A DNA stretch of 64,000 nt from DATAGF01 sp963819845 (GCA_963819845.1 CAWFXQ010000008.1:682001-746000), one strand, 5' to 3'; positions 33,085 through 42,070 are shown, counted from the first letter of the stretch. The notes: generated by a model from the letters alone, not told the origin. Translations and numbers: made by a program.

Positions 33085-34502
33085 CGGCCGCGGGGGATGA
33101 GGCGCGCGAAGGGCTGCTCGGGGAGGGCGGCGAGGGGATGCTCGATCGAGGCCACGGGATAGCTGCAGTAGTCGGCCGCGAAGAGGGCGCTCGGGCGGTG
33201 GTTGCCGCTGCGGCCGACGCCGCCGAAGGGGGCCCGGCTGGAGGCGCCCACCAGCTCGGTGTTCCAGTTGACGACGCCGGCCCGGACCCCGTCGGCGAAG
33301 CGCCGGTAGGCGGCCTCGTCGTCCGTGACGATCCCCGCGGCCAGCCCGTAGGCGGTGTCGGCGGCCTCGGCGACGGCGGCGTCCAGGCCGGCGACACGCA
33401 CGAGCTGCAGCAGCGGCCCGAACACCTCGTCGTCGGGCCGGTCGGCGACCTCGGTGACGTCGATCAGCCCGGGGCCCAGCAACCCCGTTCCCGGCGCCAG
33501 CGGGCGGGCCGCCACCAGCGCGCGGCCGCCCCGGCGGAGCAGGCCGTCCTGGGCGGCCAGGACGGCCTCGGCGGCCTCGGCCGAGATCACCGGCCCCATG
33601 AAGGGCTCGGGCCGGTCGGTCGGGGGCCCCGCGCTCACCCGCCCGACCATCGCGACCAGCTCGTCGAGGAAGCGCTCGCCGCCCGCTCCCTCGGTCAGCA
33701 CGAGCCGCCGCGCGCACGTGCAGCGCTGGCCGGCCGTCAGGTAGGCCGATCGGACGGTCAGGTAGGCCGCGGCCACGGCGTCGGCGACGTCGTGCACCAC
33801 CAAGGGGTTGTTGCCGCCCATCTCCAGCGCCAGGATCCGGTCCGGGCGCCCCGCGAAGCGCCGGTGCACCGCCTCGCCGGTCGCGGCCGAGCCGGTGAGG
33901 AACACGCCGTCGAGCTCGGGGTGGTCGAGCAGGGCCTCGGCGACCGCCCGGCCACCCTGGAGCACGGTGAGCACGCCCTCGGGCAGGCCGGCCCGTGCCC
34001 AGAGCCGCGCCACCAGCTCGCCGACCGACGGGGCGTGCTCGCTCTGCTTGAGGACGACGCAGTTCCCCGCGAGCAGCGCCGGGACGACGTGGCCGTTGGG
34101 CAGGTGGGCCGGGTAGTTGAAGGGCCCGAGCACGACGCAGACCCCGTGCGGCCGGAACCGCGTGACCGCCGGCCCGGAGGCGAACCCGGCCCGCCGGGCG
34201 GCGAGGGCCTCGATCGAGATCTCCACCTTGGCGGCGACCAGGTCCACCTCCTGGGCCGCCTCCCACGGCGGCTTTCCCACCTCGGCGCTGATCGCCGCCG
34301 CCAGCTCGGGGGCGGCGTCCCGCGCGGCCGCGCCGAACGCCCGGACGATCTCCTCGCGAGCGCTCTGCGGGATGCGCGACCAGCCGGCGAACGCCGCCCG
34401 CGCCCGCCGCATGGCCGCGTCGCACTCGCCGGCGCTCGCGGCCGGGCCGCTCCAGACGACGGCGCCCGTGGCGGGGTCGCGCGATGTCAGGGTCTCAGCC
34501 AC
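33081..34502 (-). CDS. astD: N-succinylglutamate 5-semialdehyde dehydrogenase
   Basis: Fourth step of the AST pathway, the NAD-dependent oxidation of succinylglutamate semialdehyde. It is an aldehyde dehydrogenase of 473 residues with the active-site elements GPFNYPAHLPNGHVVPALLA, GNCVVLKQSE, FLTGSAATG, Glu in LALEMGGNNPLVV and the catalytic Cys in TAGQRCTCARRLVL. The PAHLPNGH string is characteristic of AstD. GTG 34502 overlaps the astA end by eight bases. The transaminase AstC for the third step is not in this window, so a general ornithine or acetylornithine transaminase elsewhere must serve. Confidence 0.94.
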   Translation of the reverse strand: MAETLTSRDPATGAVVWSGPAASAGECDAAMRRARAAFAGWSRIPQSAREEIVRAFGAAARDAAPELAAAISAEVGKPPWEAAQEVDLVAAKVEISIEALAARRAGFASGPAVTRFRPHGVCVVLGPFNYPAHLPNGHVVPALLAGNCVVLKQSEHAPSVGELVARLWARAGLPEGVLTVLQGGRAVAEALLDHPELDGVFLTGSAATGEAVHRRFAGRPDRILALEMGGNNPLVVHDVADAVAAAYLTVRSAYLTAGQRCTCARRLVLTEGAGGERFLDELVAMVGRVSAGPPTDRPEPFMGPVISAEAAEAVLAAQDGLLRRGGRALVAARPLAPGTGLLGPGLIDVTEVADRPDDEVFGPLLQLVRVAGLDAAVAEAADTAYGLAAGIVTDDEAAYRRFADGVRAGVVNWNTELVGASSRAPFGGVGRSGNHRPSALFAADYCSYPVASIEHPLAALPEQPFARLIPRGR

Positions 34503-35517
34503 GGAGATCCTCGGCGAGGATGACGCGGGCGCCGGCCACGATGCCGAGCCGGTCGGCGGCGGGCCGGGGGAGGACGACTCCGGCGCCGTCGCGGGCCGCC
34601 GCGCTGCGCGTGGCCCGGAAGGGGCCGTCCGCCGTCGCCACCAGGCAGGGGACGCCGCCGGGTCGCCCGTCCACCCGGGACACCACCGCCCTGCGCGAGC
34701 GCGCGACGGTGGCGATGCGGGCGGTGGGGCACTCCAGGATCGGTCCGGCGTCGAAGATGTCGACCTCGCGGGAGGGGACGAAGCCCTCGGCCTCGAGCAT
34801 CCTCATGGCCGCCACCGCCTCGGGGTGGGGCACGCCCACCGTCGCCCGCACCTCCGGCCCCAGCAGGTCGAGGTAGATCGGATGGCGGGGCATCAGGTCC
34901 TCGACGAAGTCCTTCTCGCCCAGCCCGGTCAGCATGTCGGCCTCCGCGAACTCGCTGGGGGCGAGGAAGACGCGGCCGACCGCCTCCCAGAACGGCGACC
35001 GGCCGCCCTCGTCCTGGTAGCCCCGGATCTCGGCGATCGTCCGGTCGGCGAAGCCGCCGGGATGGAGCGCGACGAACAGAAGCCTGCCCTGGGACGCCAG
35101 CCTCCCGAGGCCGGCGCCGCGGCGCGCGGGATGGACGACGAGGCTGCACAGCTCCGACGGTCCCTTGTGGTCGCGCTTGAGGTGGAGCACGTCGATCGAT
35201 CGGTCGACGCCGAGCGGGGCGTGGGCGACCCGCTCCGACCGGACCTCGTAGGTGTAGAAGGGGTCGAAGCCGCCGACGCGGGAGACCATCGCCGAGGTGG
35301 CGTCCACCCGCCCGCTCGCGTCCTCCACCACGAAGACGTACTCGTCGCCCCTGAGCTGCGGTTCCGCGCGAGCGAAGGCGACGACCGACCGCTCCAGCCG
35401 CTCGGCGAGATGGCCGCGGTCGGGGGGCAGGGTGGTGACGCCGGCCGCCGACCGGGCGAGCTCGAGGAGCCCGTCGAGATCGTCCTCGCGCGCCGGGCGC
35501 AGGAGCGGGCCGGTCAT
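34495..35517 (-). CDS. astA: Arginine N-succinyltransferase
   Basis: First step of the AST pathway: succinyl-CoA plus arginine. The 340-residue protein shows the AstA pattern in order: LLRPAREDDLDGLLELARSA, LERSVVAFAR, DHKGPSELCSLVVHPARRG with GLGRLASQGRLLFVA (the acyltransferase core), then FADRTIAEIRGYQDEGGRSP FW, and LMPRHPIYLDLLGPE. ATG 35517 is preferred because it begins MTGPLLRPA; the open frame further upstream is not conserved sequence. It is the promoter-proximal gene of the astA-astD-astB-M20 operon, and about 180 bases separate it from the next gene upstream. Confidence 0.94.
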   Translation of the reverse strand: MTGPLLRPAREDDLDGLLELARSAAGVTTLPPDRGHLAERLERSVVAFARAEPQLRGDEYVFVVEDASGRVDATSAMVSRVGGFDPFYTYEVRSERVAHAPLGVDRSIDVLHLKRDHKGPSELCSLVVHPARRGAGLGRLASQGRLLFVALHPGGFADRTIAEIRGYQDEGGRSPFWEAVGRVFLAPSEFAEADMLTGLGEKDFVEDLMPRHPIYLDLLGPEVRATVGVPHPEAVAAMRMLEAEGFVPSREVDIFDAGPILECPTARIATVARSRRAVVSRVDGRPGGVPCLVATADGPFRATRSAAARDGAGVVLPRPAADRLGIVAGARVILAEDLRG

Positions 35518-35701
35518 GGCCGATCGGCGGTGGTCCGAGGCGACGGCATCCGGGCCACTGTGACACGAGGGGCCGCCTTCAAGGGCCACGGGCCCGCTCC
35601 GCCGTCGGGCCGCGCTCGCGCTCCTGCCCTACGACGTCGGCGAGCGCACCACGGCGACTCTCGTCAGCGAGGTCGGGGTCTCACGGCCGGCCCGAACCCG
35701 C

Positions 35702-36587
35702 TCACGCGCAGGCGCCGACCCGTCCGGCGGACGTCACGATCGCCGGGGCGGCGCCGTAGCGGTCGACGTCGGTCGCGCGGGCCAGGTGCTTCTGGGAGTT
35801 GACCAACTCCAGGCGCTCGGACAGGGCGCCGCGCACCATCACGTGGGCGTCCGAGCCCAGCAGCAGGCGCCGGGGCGGCTCGTCGGCGTCGGCGGCGATG
35901 ATCATCATCCTGGCCATCTTGCCCGGGTCGCCGGGCCTCGCCTCCAGCGGATGGTCCTGCACCGCCCGGGCCGGGTTGCCGGCGTACGCCGGCGCCGGCT
36001 CGGCCGTCTCGGCCGATGGCGAAGGCGAAGCCGGTGCGGGCGAACCCGGGCTCGACCAGGATCGTGTCGATGCCGAAGGGCGCTACCTCGGCGGCCAGGG
36101 ACTCGTAGAAGCCCTCGATCCCCCATTGGGTGGCGTGGTAGATGGACAGGCCGGGAAAGGCGATCTGGCCGCCCATGCTCGACAGCTGCAGGATGCGCCC
36201 GCCTCCCTGGGCCCGCAGGTGCGGCACGACGGCCCGGGCGAGCTGGATCGCGCCGGTCAGGTTGGTGCGCACCTGACGCTCGATCTGCGCGTCGCTGACC
36301 TCCTCGGCGGCCCCGAACAGGCCATGGCCGGCGTTCGAGACCACGACGTCGATGCGGCCCAGCTCGGCGAAGGCCGCGTCCACCACCTGGCGGATCTGCG
36401 CCGTGTCGGTCACGTCCAAGGCGCGGATCCAGAGCCGGTCGCGGTAGCGCGCCGCGAGCCCCTCGAGGCGCTCGGGCCGGCGCAGGGTGGCGGCGACGCG
36501 GTCGCCGCGGGCGAGCAGCTGCTCGGTCAGCTCGCGGCCGAAGCCGCGCGAGGCGCCGGTGATGAGCCAGGTGGAACGCACGGGCAT
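35702..36587 (-). CDS. Short-chain dehydrogenase, frame broken in the C-terminal third
   Basis: SDR of about 290 residues: TWLITGASRGFGRELTEQLL (cofactor), DVVVSNAGHGLFG, ILQLSSMGGQIAFPGLSIYH then ATQWGIEGFYES. The usual Tyr-x-x-x-Lys reads Y-HATQ-W, with Gln/Trp where Lys is expected, so the catalytic Lys may be lost. After about 36015 the correct continuation (PAPAYAGNPARAVQDHPLEA then MARMMIIAADADEPPRRLLL) is in the +1 frame and runs to 35702. The start is ATG 36587, after GGAAAG. Substrate unknown; the protein may act on ketones or as an inactive homologue. Confidence 0.8.
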
Positions 36588-36735
36588 CTGCTTTCCGTTC
36601 GCCGGTGCCGCCACGCGGGCCGGTTCGTTCAGGCGCTCGGCGGTGGCCCGAGCGCGCCTGCGTGCGACGCCGATGACGTCCCGGACGGGTCGCTCCGAGC
36701 TCTGAAGCTGTCGGACGTGCGGGTACATCGCCGCC

Positions 36736-36882
36736 TCAGCTCGCCTTCGTGGTCGTCACCCGCTCAGCGTACGACGCGTCGAGCGGGGCCGGTGAGGCGG
36801 AACTCCCCGCCCAGCGGCGGCGCCGGACGAAGTCCTGAGGGTGGATGTAGTCGCCCGAGGCGGTCTGGATCATCTTGGTCAT
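36736..36882 (-). CDS. Small protein (48 aa), function unknown
   Basis: ATG 36880-36882 with a good ribosome site (GAAGGGGG) ahead of it. The peptide begins MTKMIQTASGDYIHPQDFVR, then four Arg, then a Ser/Ala-rich tail ending ERVTTTKAS. It is soluble and has no Cys. Codon use fits its surroundings. It lies between the giant LuxR gene and the SDR on the same strand and could be expressed with either. It might be a peptide precursor or a regulatory peptide, but there is no modification enzyme beside it, and no family is recognised. Confidence 0.45.
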   Translation of the reverse strand: MTKMIQTASGDYIHPQDFVRRRRWAGSSASPAPLDASYAERVTTTKAS

Positions 36883-36983
36883 CGGGTTGCCCCCTTCTCG
36901 GATGGATCTGGCTTGCGGCAGGGTGCTCCCTCCCTCACGGGCTCGCACCGGGGGGACCCCCCTGACTTTTCTCCGGGGGGCGC

Positions 36984-39836
36984 CTACGTGTTGACCGGCG
37001 CCAGGGCCTCCGACAGATCTCGGCGCGCCGAGACGCCGAGCTTGCGGAACACCTGGGTCAGGTGGCCCTCCACGGTCCGGGCCGTCACGAACAGGGCCTG
37101 GGCGATCTCGCGGTTGGTCAGCCCCTCGCGGGCGAGGTCGGCCACGCGCCGCTCGCTCGCCGTCAGGGCGTCCAGCCCGCTGAGCGTGACCCGGCGGGGC
37201 CGTGCGCCCGTCGCCCGGAGCTCGGTCTCGGCGTGCGCGGCGATGGCCCCGGCGCCGGCGCGATGGGCCCCGTCGAGCGCTGCCCGGAGGTGGTCGCGCG
37301 CCTCGGCGCGACGGTTGGCGCGGCGAAGGTGGGCGCCGAGGTCCGCCTCGGCACGGACGTACTCGACCGGTGACTCGCTCTGGGCCAGCAGATCCACCGC
37401 CTCGCGCAGGAGCTCCTCGCCGCGCCGCCCGCCCGTCGCGAGGCCGGCCGTCCTCAGCGCCACCCCGAGAGCCCGCGGCGTGCCGAAGACCCGCGCGAGC
37501 GCCAGGTCGTCCTCGGCCAGCGCCAGCGCCGCCTCACGATCGCCGAGCATGAGCTGCGCCTCGGCGGCCCCGGAACGCCAGGGGAGGATGCTCGGCGATC
37601 GGGCACCCGACCGGTCGGCCACCTCTCCCACGGCCGTGAAATCGGCGAGCGCCTCGGCCATGCGCCCCTGCGCCGCGCGCAGGCGCGCGCGGGCCAGCCG
37701 GAGCGCTGCGGCTCCGACGGCCGGGGCCTCGGTCCACCCGTCCACGGTCGCCATGACCGCGGCGGCAGCCTCTGTATCGCCCCGCTCCACGAGGGCGCCG
37801 ACCAGGATGCTGCTCGCGATCAGCCGGTAGAGCAGAGGGAGGGGGAGATCGGCCGCCTCGACGCCGGTCCTCGCGTCCACCTCCGCGCCGCGGAGGTCGC
37901 CCCGTCGCAGGGCGAGCCAGGCACGGTAGGTCAGGGCGGTGGCGAGGTTGTGGCCGGCTCCGGCGGCGCGGTACTCACCGACCGCCGCGTTCAGCAGCTC
38001 CCCGGCCTCGGCGTACCGCTCGGCCCAGACCAACACGATCGTCGCCAGCGAGAACCAGGTCGAGGGCAGGTCGCCGGGCTCGGGGATGCGGCGAGGGCTC
38101 GCCCTGAGGGCCCGGCGCGCGAGCTCCACGCCGGCCTCCGCCGGCTCGTTGCCGAATGCCGCCGCCCACGCGGCCACCGCCAGAACCTCCCGCGAGGCGC
38201 CCGCGTCGCCCTCGACCCGTCGGCGCAGCGCCGCCGAGCGCGCGGCGACACCGGGCGCGAGGTGCGCATCGAGGCTGCCGGTGGCGACCGCCATCGCCTC
38301 CAGCAGCCCGCCGATGCGCTCGTCCGCGCCCGCGAGCTCCCGCGCGACGCCGTTGACCAGTTCCATCGCCTCCGCGGGGCGCTGCTCGCGCAGCAGGGCC
38401 TGCGCGGTCGTGAGGGCCGCCGACGCGCGCGACCAGGGGTCGCCGGCGATCGCGATCGCCGCCTGCATGTGCGCGTACCAGCCCTCCTGGCCCGCGTTCG
38501 CCTCGGCCATGCCGCAGTCCAGGAGCAGCCGGAAGGCGTCGCCGGCCGGCGGCTCTGCGAGGGCGCGACGCAGGAAGGCGGCGGCCGACTCGGGCGCGCC
38601 GCTGGCCGCCGCCCGCCCGCCGGCGTCGGCCAGCCGCTCCGCCACCCAGCCGTCGCCCGCCGGGTCGGTGGCCAGCAGGTGCTCGGCCACGCGCTCCGGC
38701 GCCGCGCCCGCGTCGTGCAGCAGACGGGCCGCGGCGCGGTGGGCGCGCTCGCGCGCGGCCGGCGAGAGCTGCCCGTAGAGCCCTTCCCGGACCATCGGGT
38801 GGGCGAATGTCAAGGGTCGGCCATGGGCGACGATGTCGGCCGCGGCGAGCGCGTCCGCGGCAAGGGCCGCCTCGTCGGCGTCGAGGCCCGCCAGGGCCGC
38901 GGCCTGGGGAAGGTCGGCCACCTCGAGGACGGCGAGCGCGCGCGCCAGGCCGTCGGCGGCGGGGGGCAGCCGGCCCAGGCGGGCGACCGTCCAACGGCCG
39001 ACCGCCGGGCCGCCGAGGCGCCCGATGAGCGGCGCGGCGGCGTTCGTGGGCGCCACCTCGTTCTCGCGGAGCCGCGCCACGACCTGACGGACCAGGAACG
39101 GGAGTCCGCCGGTCGCCCGGTGGCAGGCTTCGGCGAACCCCGGCTCCGGGGCCTCCCCGAGCTCGAGCTCCAGCAGCGCCGCGACGCCGGCGACGCTCAG
39201 CGGGGCGGGGGCGATGGTCTCCGCCACGGCGGCGGCCACGAGTGCCTCGAGCACCGGGGAGTGCGCGAGCGCCTCGCGGAGGCGGGCCGCGACCAGCAGC
39301 GTCACGGGGAGCTCGTCGAGGCGCGGCGCCAGGAAGCCCAGGAAGCGCAGCGAGGGGAGGTCGGCCCAGTGGACGTCGTTGACGATCACGCACAGCGGCT
39401 GCCGCTCGGCGAGGTCGGCGCACAGCCAGTAGAGGCCGTGGAGCAGGGCGAACGACGAGTCGTGGTCGGCGACCGACGCTCCCGCGCGCCCCTGCGAGCC
39501 GGGCAGCCCGAGCAGGCTCGCGGCCACCCCGGCGGGCCCGCTGTAGAGCGCCGCCGGGTCGTCCATCCCGCGCAGGGCCGGCTCGACGAGCTGGCGCACC
39601 ACGCCGAAGCCGAACTCGCGCTCCAGCTCCGCGCCCCGGGAGCGGAGGACCAGCATCCCCCCCGACTGGGCCATCTCCCGAGCATCCGCCAGCAGGGCCG
39701 TCTTGCCGACGCCCGCGGGCCCCTCGACCACGACCAGCGTTCCACGCCCATCCCGGGATCGAGCGAGCGATCCGTAGATCCGAGAGAGGTCGTCCTCGCG
39801 TTCCAGCAGGTCGCTGGGCGATGCCTCGGCGCGCAT
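36984..39836 (-). CDS. Large ATP-binding LuxR (LAL-type) regulator (950 aa)
   Basis: Intact STAND/AAA regulator. Walker A GPAGVGKT lies at residues 39-46 (after VVVE), Walker B in CVIVNDVHWADL, and the arginine/winged region in PAPLSVAGVAALLELELGE. A long TPR-like helical sensor follows (about residues 400-860), ending in a LuxR HTH with LTASERRVADLAREGLTNRE and TARTVEGHLTQVFRKLGV. It is a clear paralogue of the regulator at 23209-26077, with the same domain order and many identical motifs (for example SSFALLHGLYWL versus SSFSMLHGLYWL). MalT-like proteins bind an inducer in the TPR part and ATP for oligomerisation. Inducer and targets are unknown. Confidence 0.93.
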   Translation of the reverse strand: MRAEASPSDLLEREDDLSRIYGSLARSRDGRGTLVVVEGPAGVGKTALLADAREMAQSGGMLVLRSRGAELEREFGFGVVRQLVEPALRGMDDPAALYSGPAGVAASLLGLPGSQGRAGASVADHDSSFALLHGLYWLCADLAERQPLCVIVNDVHWADLPSLRFLGFLAPRLDELPVTLLVAARLREALAHSPVLEALVAAAVAETIAPAPLSVAGVAALLELELGEAPEPGFAEACHRATGGLPFLVRQVVARLRENEVAPTNAAAPLIGRLGGPAVGRWTVARLGRLPPAADGLARALAVLEVADLPQAAALAGLDADEAALAADALAAADIVAHGRPLTFAHPMVREGLYGQLSPAARERAHRAAARLLHDAGAAPERVAEHLLATDPAGDGWVAERLADAGGRAAASGAPESAAAFLRRALAEPPAGDAFRLLLDCGMAEANAGQEGWYAHMQAAIAIAGDPWSRASAALTTAQALLREQRPAEAMELVNGVARELAGADERIGGLLEAMAVATGSLDAHLAPGVAARSAALRRRVEGDAGASREVLAVAAWAAAFGNEPAEAGVELARRALRASPRRIPEPGDLPSTWFSLATIVLVWAERYAEAGELLNAAVGEYRAAGAGHNLATALTYRAWLALRRGDLRGAEVDARTGVEAADLPLPLLYRLIASSILVGALVERGDTEAAAAVMATVDGWTEAPAVGAAALRLARARLRAAQGRMAEALADFTAVGEVADRSGARSPSILPWRSGAAEAQLMLGDREAALALAEDDLALARVFGTPRALGVALRTAGLATGGRRGEELLREAVDLLAQSESPVEYVRAEADLGAHLRRANRRAEARDHLRAALDGAHRAGAGAIAAHAETELRATGARPRRVTLSGLDALTASERRVADLAREGLTNREIAQALFVTARTVEGHLTQVFRKLGVSARRDLSEALAPVNT

Positions 39837-40211
39837 GTCGGCGAAGTCCAGGATCGGAGCAGCCGGGCCGTGAACGGACCGACGCTATTTCAGCTCCGCG
39901 ACGATGTCTACGCCCGACCTCACTGCAGCTCTGCGTCGAGCGGCGTGGCCAGTGCTCTGGGCGTCAGTGGTGGAGGACGGTCACGTCGAGCTCGCGCAGG
40001 CGCGCGGGATCGGCGAGCAGATCGAGAAGCTGCGGCGGTTGCGAACGTGGCGATTTCCTCCGGACCGGTAGAGGTTGGGGGGCCAAGATCGCCGCCGTCG
40101 TCGCGTGCCGGGCTGCGGCTCATGACCAGGAGCGGCACGCCGGCGCCGATCATGCTGGTTGTCCAGCCATCGCGCTTGCCGCCCGTTGGGACGGCGTGCG
40201 ACGCCCGCCCT
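39837..40211. other. 375 bases without a confident gene
   Basis: This stretch, less GC-rich than average, separates the giant regulator start from the NTF2-like stop, so it should hold the regulator's promoter. On the reverse strand a short run reads QLLDLLADPARLRELDVTV and then stops (about 40035-39965). It resembles the first helices of ArsR-type regulators but is too short and has no supported start. I see no intact gene, repeat or clear terminator. Confidence 0.4.
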
Positions 40212-40598
40212 CTACCAGGGAGGGCTCTTCCAGCTCCGCCCGGTGTCCGTAACCTCCCAACTCTCCACAGCCCTGCCCCCGGCGAAGCGCGTGAAGACCA
40301 TCTCCGGCCACGTCGCCCGTTCGCCGGTGGGCGCGTGGGTACCGCTGAAGGTGAGGCGTACGGCGACCATATCCCCCTCGGCCACGATGGACTCGATGTT
40401 GACCCGGACGTCGGGGAACTCTTCGTGCAAGCCGGCGAACGCCTGCTTCATCCCCTCGGGACCGCGACCGACGCCGGACGCTTCAGGGTGAAGCTCGTGC
40501 TCTTCGGAGTACAGCTCCTCGGCCAGATCGAGATTCTTCCGATTGATCACCTCGTTGACGATACGTCCCAGGACGGCCTTGTTCTCCGGGGTTCCCAA
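40212..40598 (-). CDS. SnoaL-like ester cyclase family protein (128 aa)
   Basis: Small NTF2-fold protein: NKAVLGRIVNEVINRKNLDL then EELYSEEHELHPEASG, GRGPEGMKQAFAGLHEEFPD, VNIESIVAEGDMVAVRLTFS with GTHAPTGE, and VFTRFAGGRAVESWEVTD. The FPD...V..I..EGD.VA.R....GTH pattern is typical of SnoaL-like polyketide cyclase relatives of unknown role. The TTG at 40596-40598 is the only start compatible with the conserved N-terminus, and it has a strong GAGGAGG site eight bases ahead. It appears monocistronic. Confidence 0.82.
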   Translation of the reverse strand: MGTPENKAVLGRIVNEVINRKNLDLAEELYSEEHELHPEASGVGRGPEGMKQAFAGLHEEFPDVRVNIESIVAEGDMVAVRLTFSGTHAPTGERATWPEMVFTRFAGGRAVESWEVTDTGRSWKSPPW

Positions 40599-40731
40599 TG
40601 AGAATCCTCCTCGCTCGAAGGTCCCGCCGAGTCCCACGTTACTGAGCACGTCACCCCACCGATGTAGCCGGGGCGCTGGAGGTCGTCGACGAGGTACTGC
40701 ATGGACTGCTTCGTAAGCAGCGCAGCCCTCA

Positions 40732-40755
40732 TGGGCAGTGCTGGAGTCGAACCAG
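40732..40755 (-). repeat. tRNA-Val-like 3'-end fragment
   Basis: On the reverse strand this reads as a complete T-arm (GCTGG TTCGACT CCAGC) joined to ACTGCCCA, the same acceptor end as the tRNA-Val 56 bases away. No D-arm or anticodon arm with correct spacing precedes it, so it is a fragment. It looks like a decayed second tRNA or an attachment-site copy. Confidence 0.6.
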
Positions 40756-40810
40756 CCGCTTCCCGGAGGCGGCGCGGTCAATCGCGGGCGGCGCCCGTAC
40801 GATCTCGCCA

Positions 40811-40882
40811 TGGGCAGTACTGGGATTGAACCAGTGACCTCCCGCGTGTGAGGCGGGCGCTCTCCCGCTGAGCTAACTGCCC
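40811..40882 (-). tRNA. tRNA-Val (anticodon CAC)
   Basis: Seventy-two bases fold as a cloverleaf. The acceptor GGGCAGT pairs with ACTGCCC, the D-arm is GCTC/GAGC, and the anticodon arm CCCGC-CTCACAC-GCGGG has CAC in the loop. The T-arm is ACTGG-TTCAATC-CCAGT and the discriminator is A. CCA is not encoded. It reads GTG valine codons. Confidence 0.95.
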
Positions 40883-40931
40883 CGGGCGGCCAGGATACCA
40901 CCGGGTTTTCGGCCGACCCCGTGCCGCCGGG

Positions 40932-41216
40932 CTATCCCGGGATCAGGCCCTCCTCGCCGTCGGCGCCGATGCCGGCCAGGTCGGCGAGCGTCGAGTCGGC
41001 CGGCGGCACGACCACGTCGGAGGGGACCAGCTCCTGGTCGGGGACCGGGTCGCCCGTCTGGACGATGACGTCGATCAGGTCGCTGAGCGCGACGCCCAGC
41101 GCCCGGTCGTCGCCGGCGGCGATGGCCGCCTCGACCGCCTCGTCGGCCGCCTGGACGGCGGGCAGGTCGTCGGCCTCGAGGCGGAACTGGCCCAGGCCGA
41201 GGATGCGCACGATCAC
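40932..41216 (-). CDS. PspA-associated protein (PspAA domain, 94 aa)
   Basis: GTG 41214-41216 overlaps the PspA stop. The short protein starts IVRILGLGQFRLEADDLPAV and has a helical middle (ADEAVEAAIAAGDDRALGVA) and an acidic, Pro-rich tail. This is the PspAA arrangement found directly after pspA in actinobacteria and other phyla. It probably works with PspA at stressed membranes. The coupling means the two are made in fixed proportion. Confidence 0.8.
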   Translation of the reverse strand: MIVRILGLGQFRLEADDLPAVQAADEAVEAAIAAGDDRALGVALSDLIDVIVQTGDPVPDQELVPSDVVVPPADSTLADLAGIGADGEEGLIPG

Positions 41217-41959
41217 GACGCACCACCCGCGCCGATTTGGCCGGACGGGGCCGAGCCGGACCCGAGCTGCTGCTTGAGGGCGGCCAGCTCGGCGTCGACG
41301 GCGCCCTGGGAGGAGATCTGGGCCAGCTCCTTGTCGAGCGCGTCGCCGCTGGAGGTGAGGTCGTCGAGGGCGCCCGACTCGAGCAGCTCGTCGATGGCGC
41401 CCGCGCGGGCCTGCATGGTCTCCACCTTGTTCTCGGCGCGCTCCATGGCCAGCCCGATGTCGGCCATGTCCTCGCCGATCCCGCTGAGCGACTCGCCGAT
41501 CTTGGTCTGCGCCTCGGCGGCCGTGTACTGCGCCTTGATCGTCTCCTTCTGCACGCGGAAGGCCTCGATCTTGGTCGACAGCCTCTGCTCGGCCACGACG
41601 AGCTTGTCCTGCTCGACCTGGAGCTGGTCCCGCTGCGCCTGGATGCTCGTGATCTGTGCCTGGACGCCCGCCTTGCGCTCGAGCGCGACGCGGGCGAGGT
41701 CCTCGCGGCCGGCGCCGAGGGCCTGCTTGGCCTGGCCCTCGAGGTTGGCGGCGCTGGAGTTGAGCTTCTCGAGCTGGAGGTCGAGCCGCTTCTTGCTGGT
41801 CGCGACGTCGGCGACGCCCCGCCGCACCTGCTTCAGCATCTCCGTCTGCTTCTCGAAGCCGAGGTCCAGCATCTCGCGCGGGTCCTCCGCCGCGTCGAGC
41901 GCCTTGTTGGCCTTCGCCTGGAAGATCGCCTTCAGGCGACTGAAGAAGCTCATCATCAC
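41213..41959 (-). CDS. pspA: PspA/IM30 membrane-stress protein (248 aa)
   Basis: ESCRT-III-like coiled-coil protein. The amphipathic N-terminal helix is MSFFSRLKAIFQAKANKALD, followed by long coiled coils: MLKQVRRGVADVATSKKRLD then LEKLNSSAANLEGQAKQALG, and AQRDQLQVEQDKLVVAEQRL. The tail is Gly/Ser-rich. It binds anionic membranes damaged by loss of proton-motive force. It starts at one of three consecutive Met codons (41959-41951) after AGGGGT. It is followed by the coupled PspAA gene; no PspBC or rsh-type regulator is present here. Confidence 0.93.
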   Translation of the reverse strand: MMMSFFSRLKAIFQAKANKALDAAEDPREMLDLGFEKQTEMLKQVRRGVADVATSKKRLDLQLEKLNSSAANLEGQAKQALGAGREDLARVALERKAGVQAQITSIQAQRDQLQVEQDKLVVAEQRLSTKIEAFRVQKETIKAQYTAAEAQTKIGESLSGIGEDMADIGLAMERAENKVETMQARAGAIDELLESGALDDLTSSGDALDKELAQISSQGAVDAELAALKQQLGSGSAPSGQIGAGGAS

Positions 41960-42070
41960 CCCTTGTCGTGTGAGCCCGGCCGGGCCAGCCTACGCAACCG
42001 CGCGCGCCCGGCGGTAGGGGTGCGAGCGGGCGGTCGTGCGCAGGGCGGACGGGGCTATGATCCATGGACT

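Noticed and set aside
35590..35700. A short open frame reading ALLPYDVGERTTATLVSEVG on the forward strand
   Set aside because: It is only about 40 codons long, lacks a start and a ribosome site, and matches no family that I recognise.
40547..40732. A 61-codon frame on the reverse strand beside the tRNA-Val fragment
   Set aside because: The translation has no recognisable features and overlaps the promoter and leader of the NTF2-like gene.
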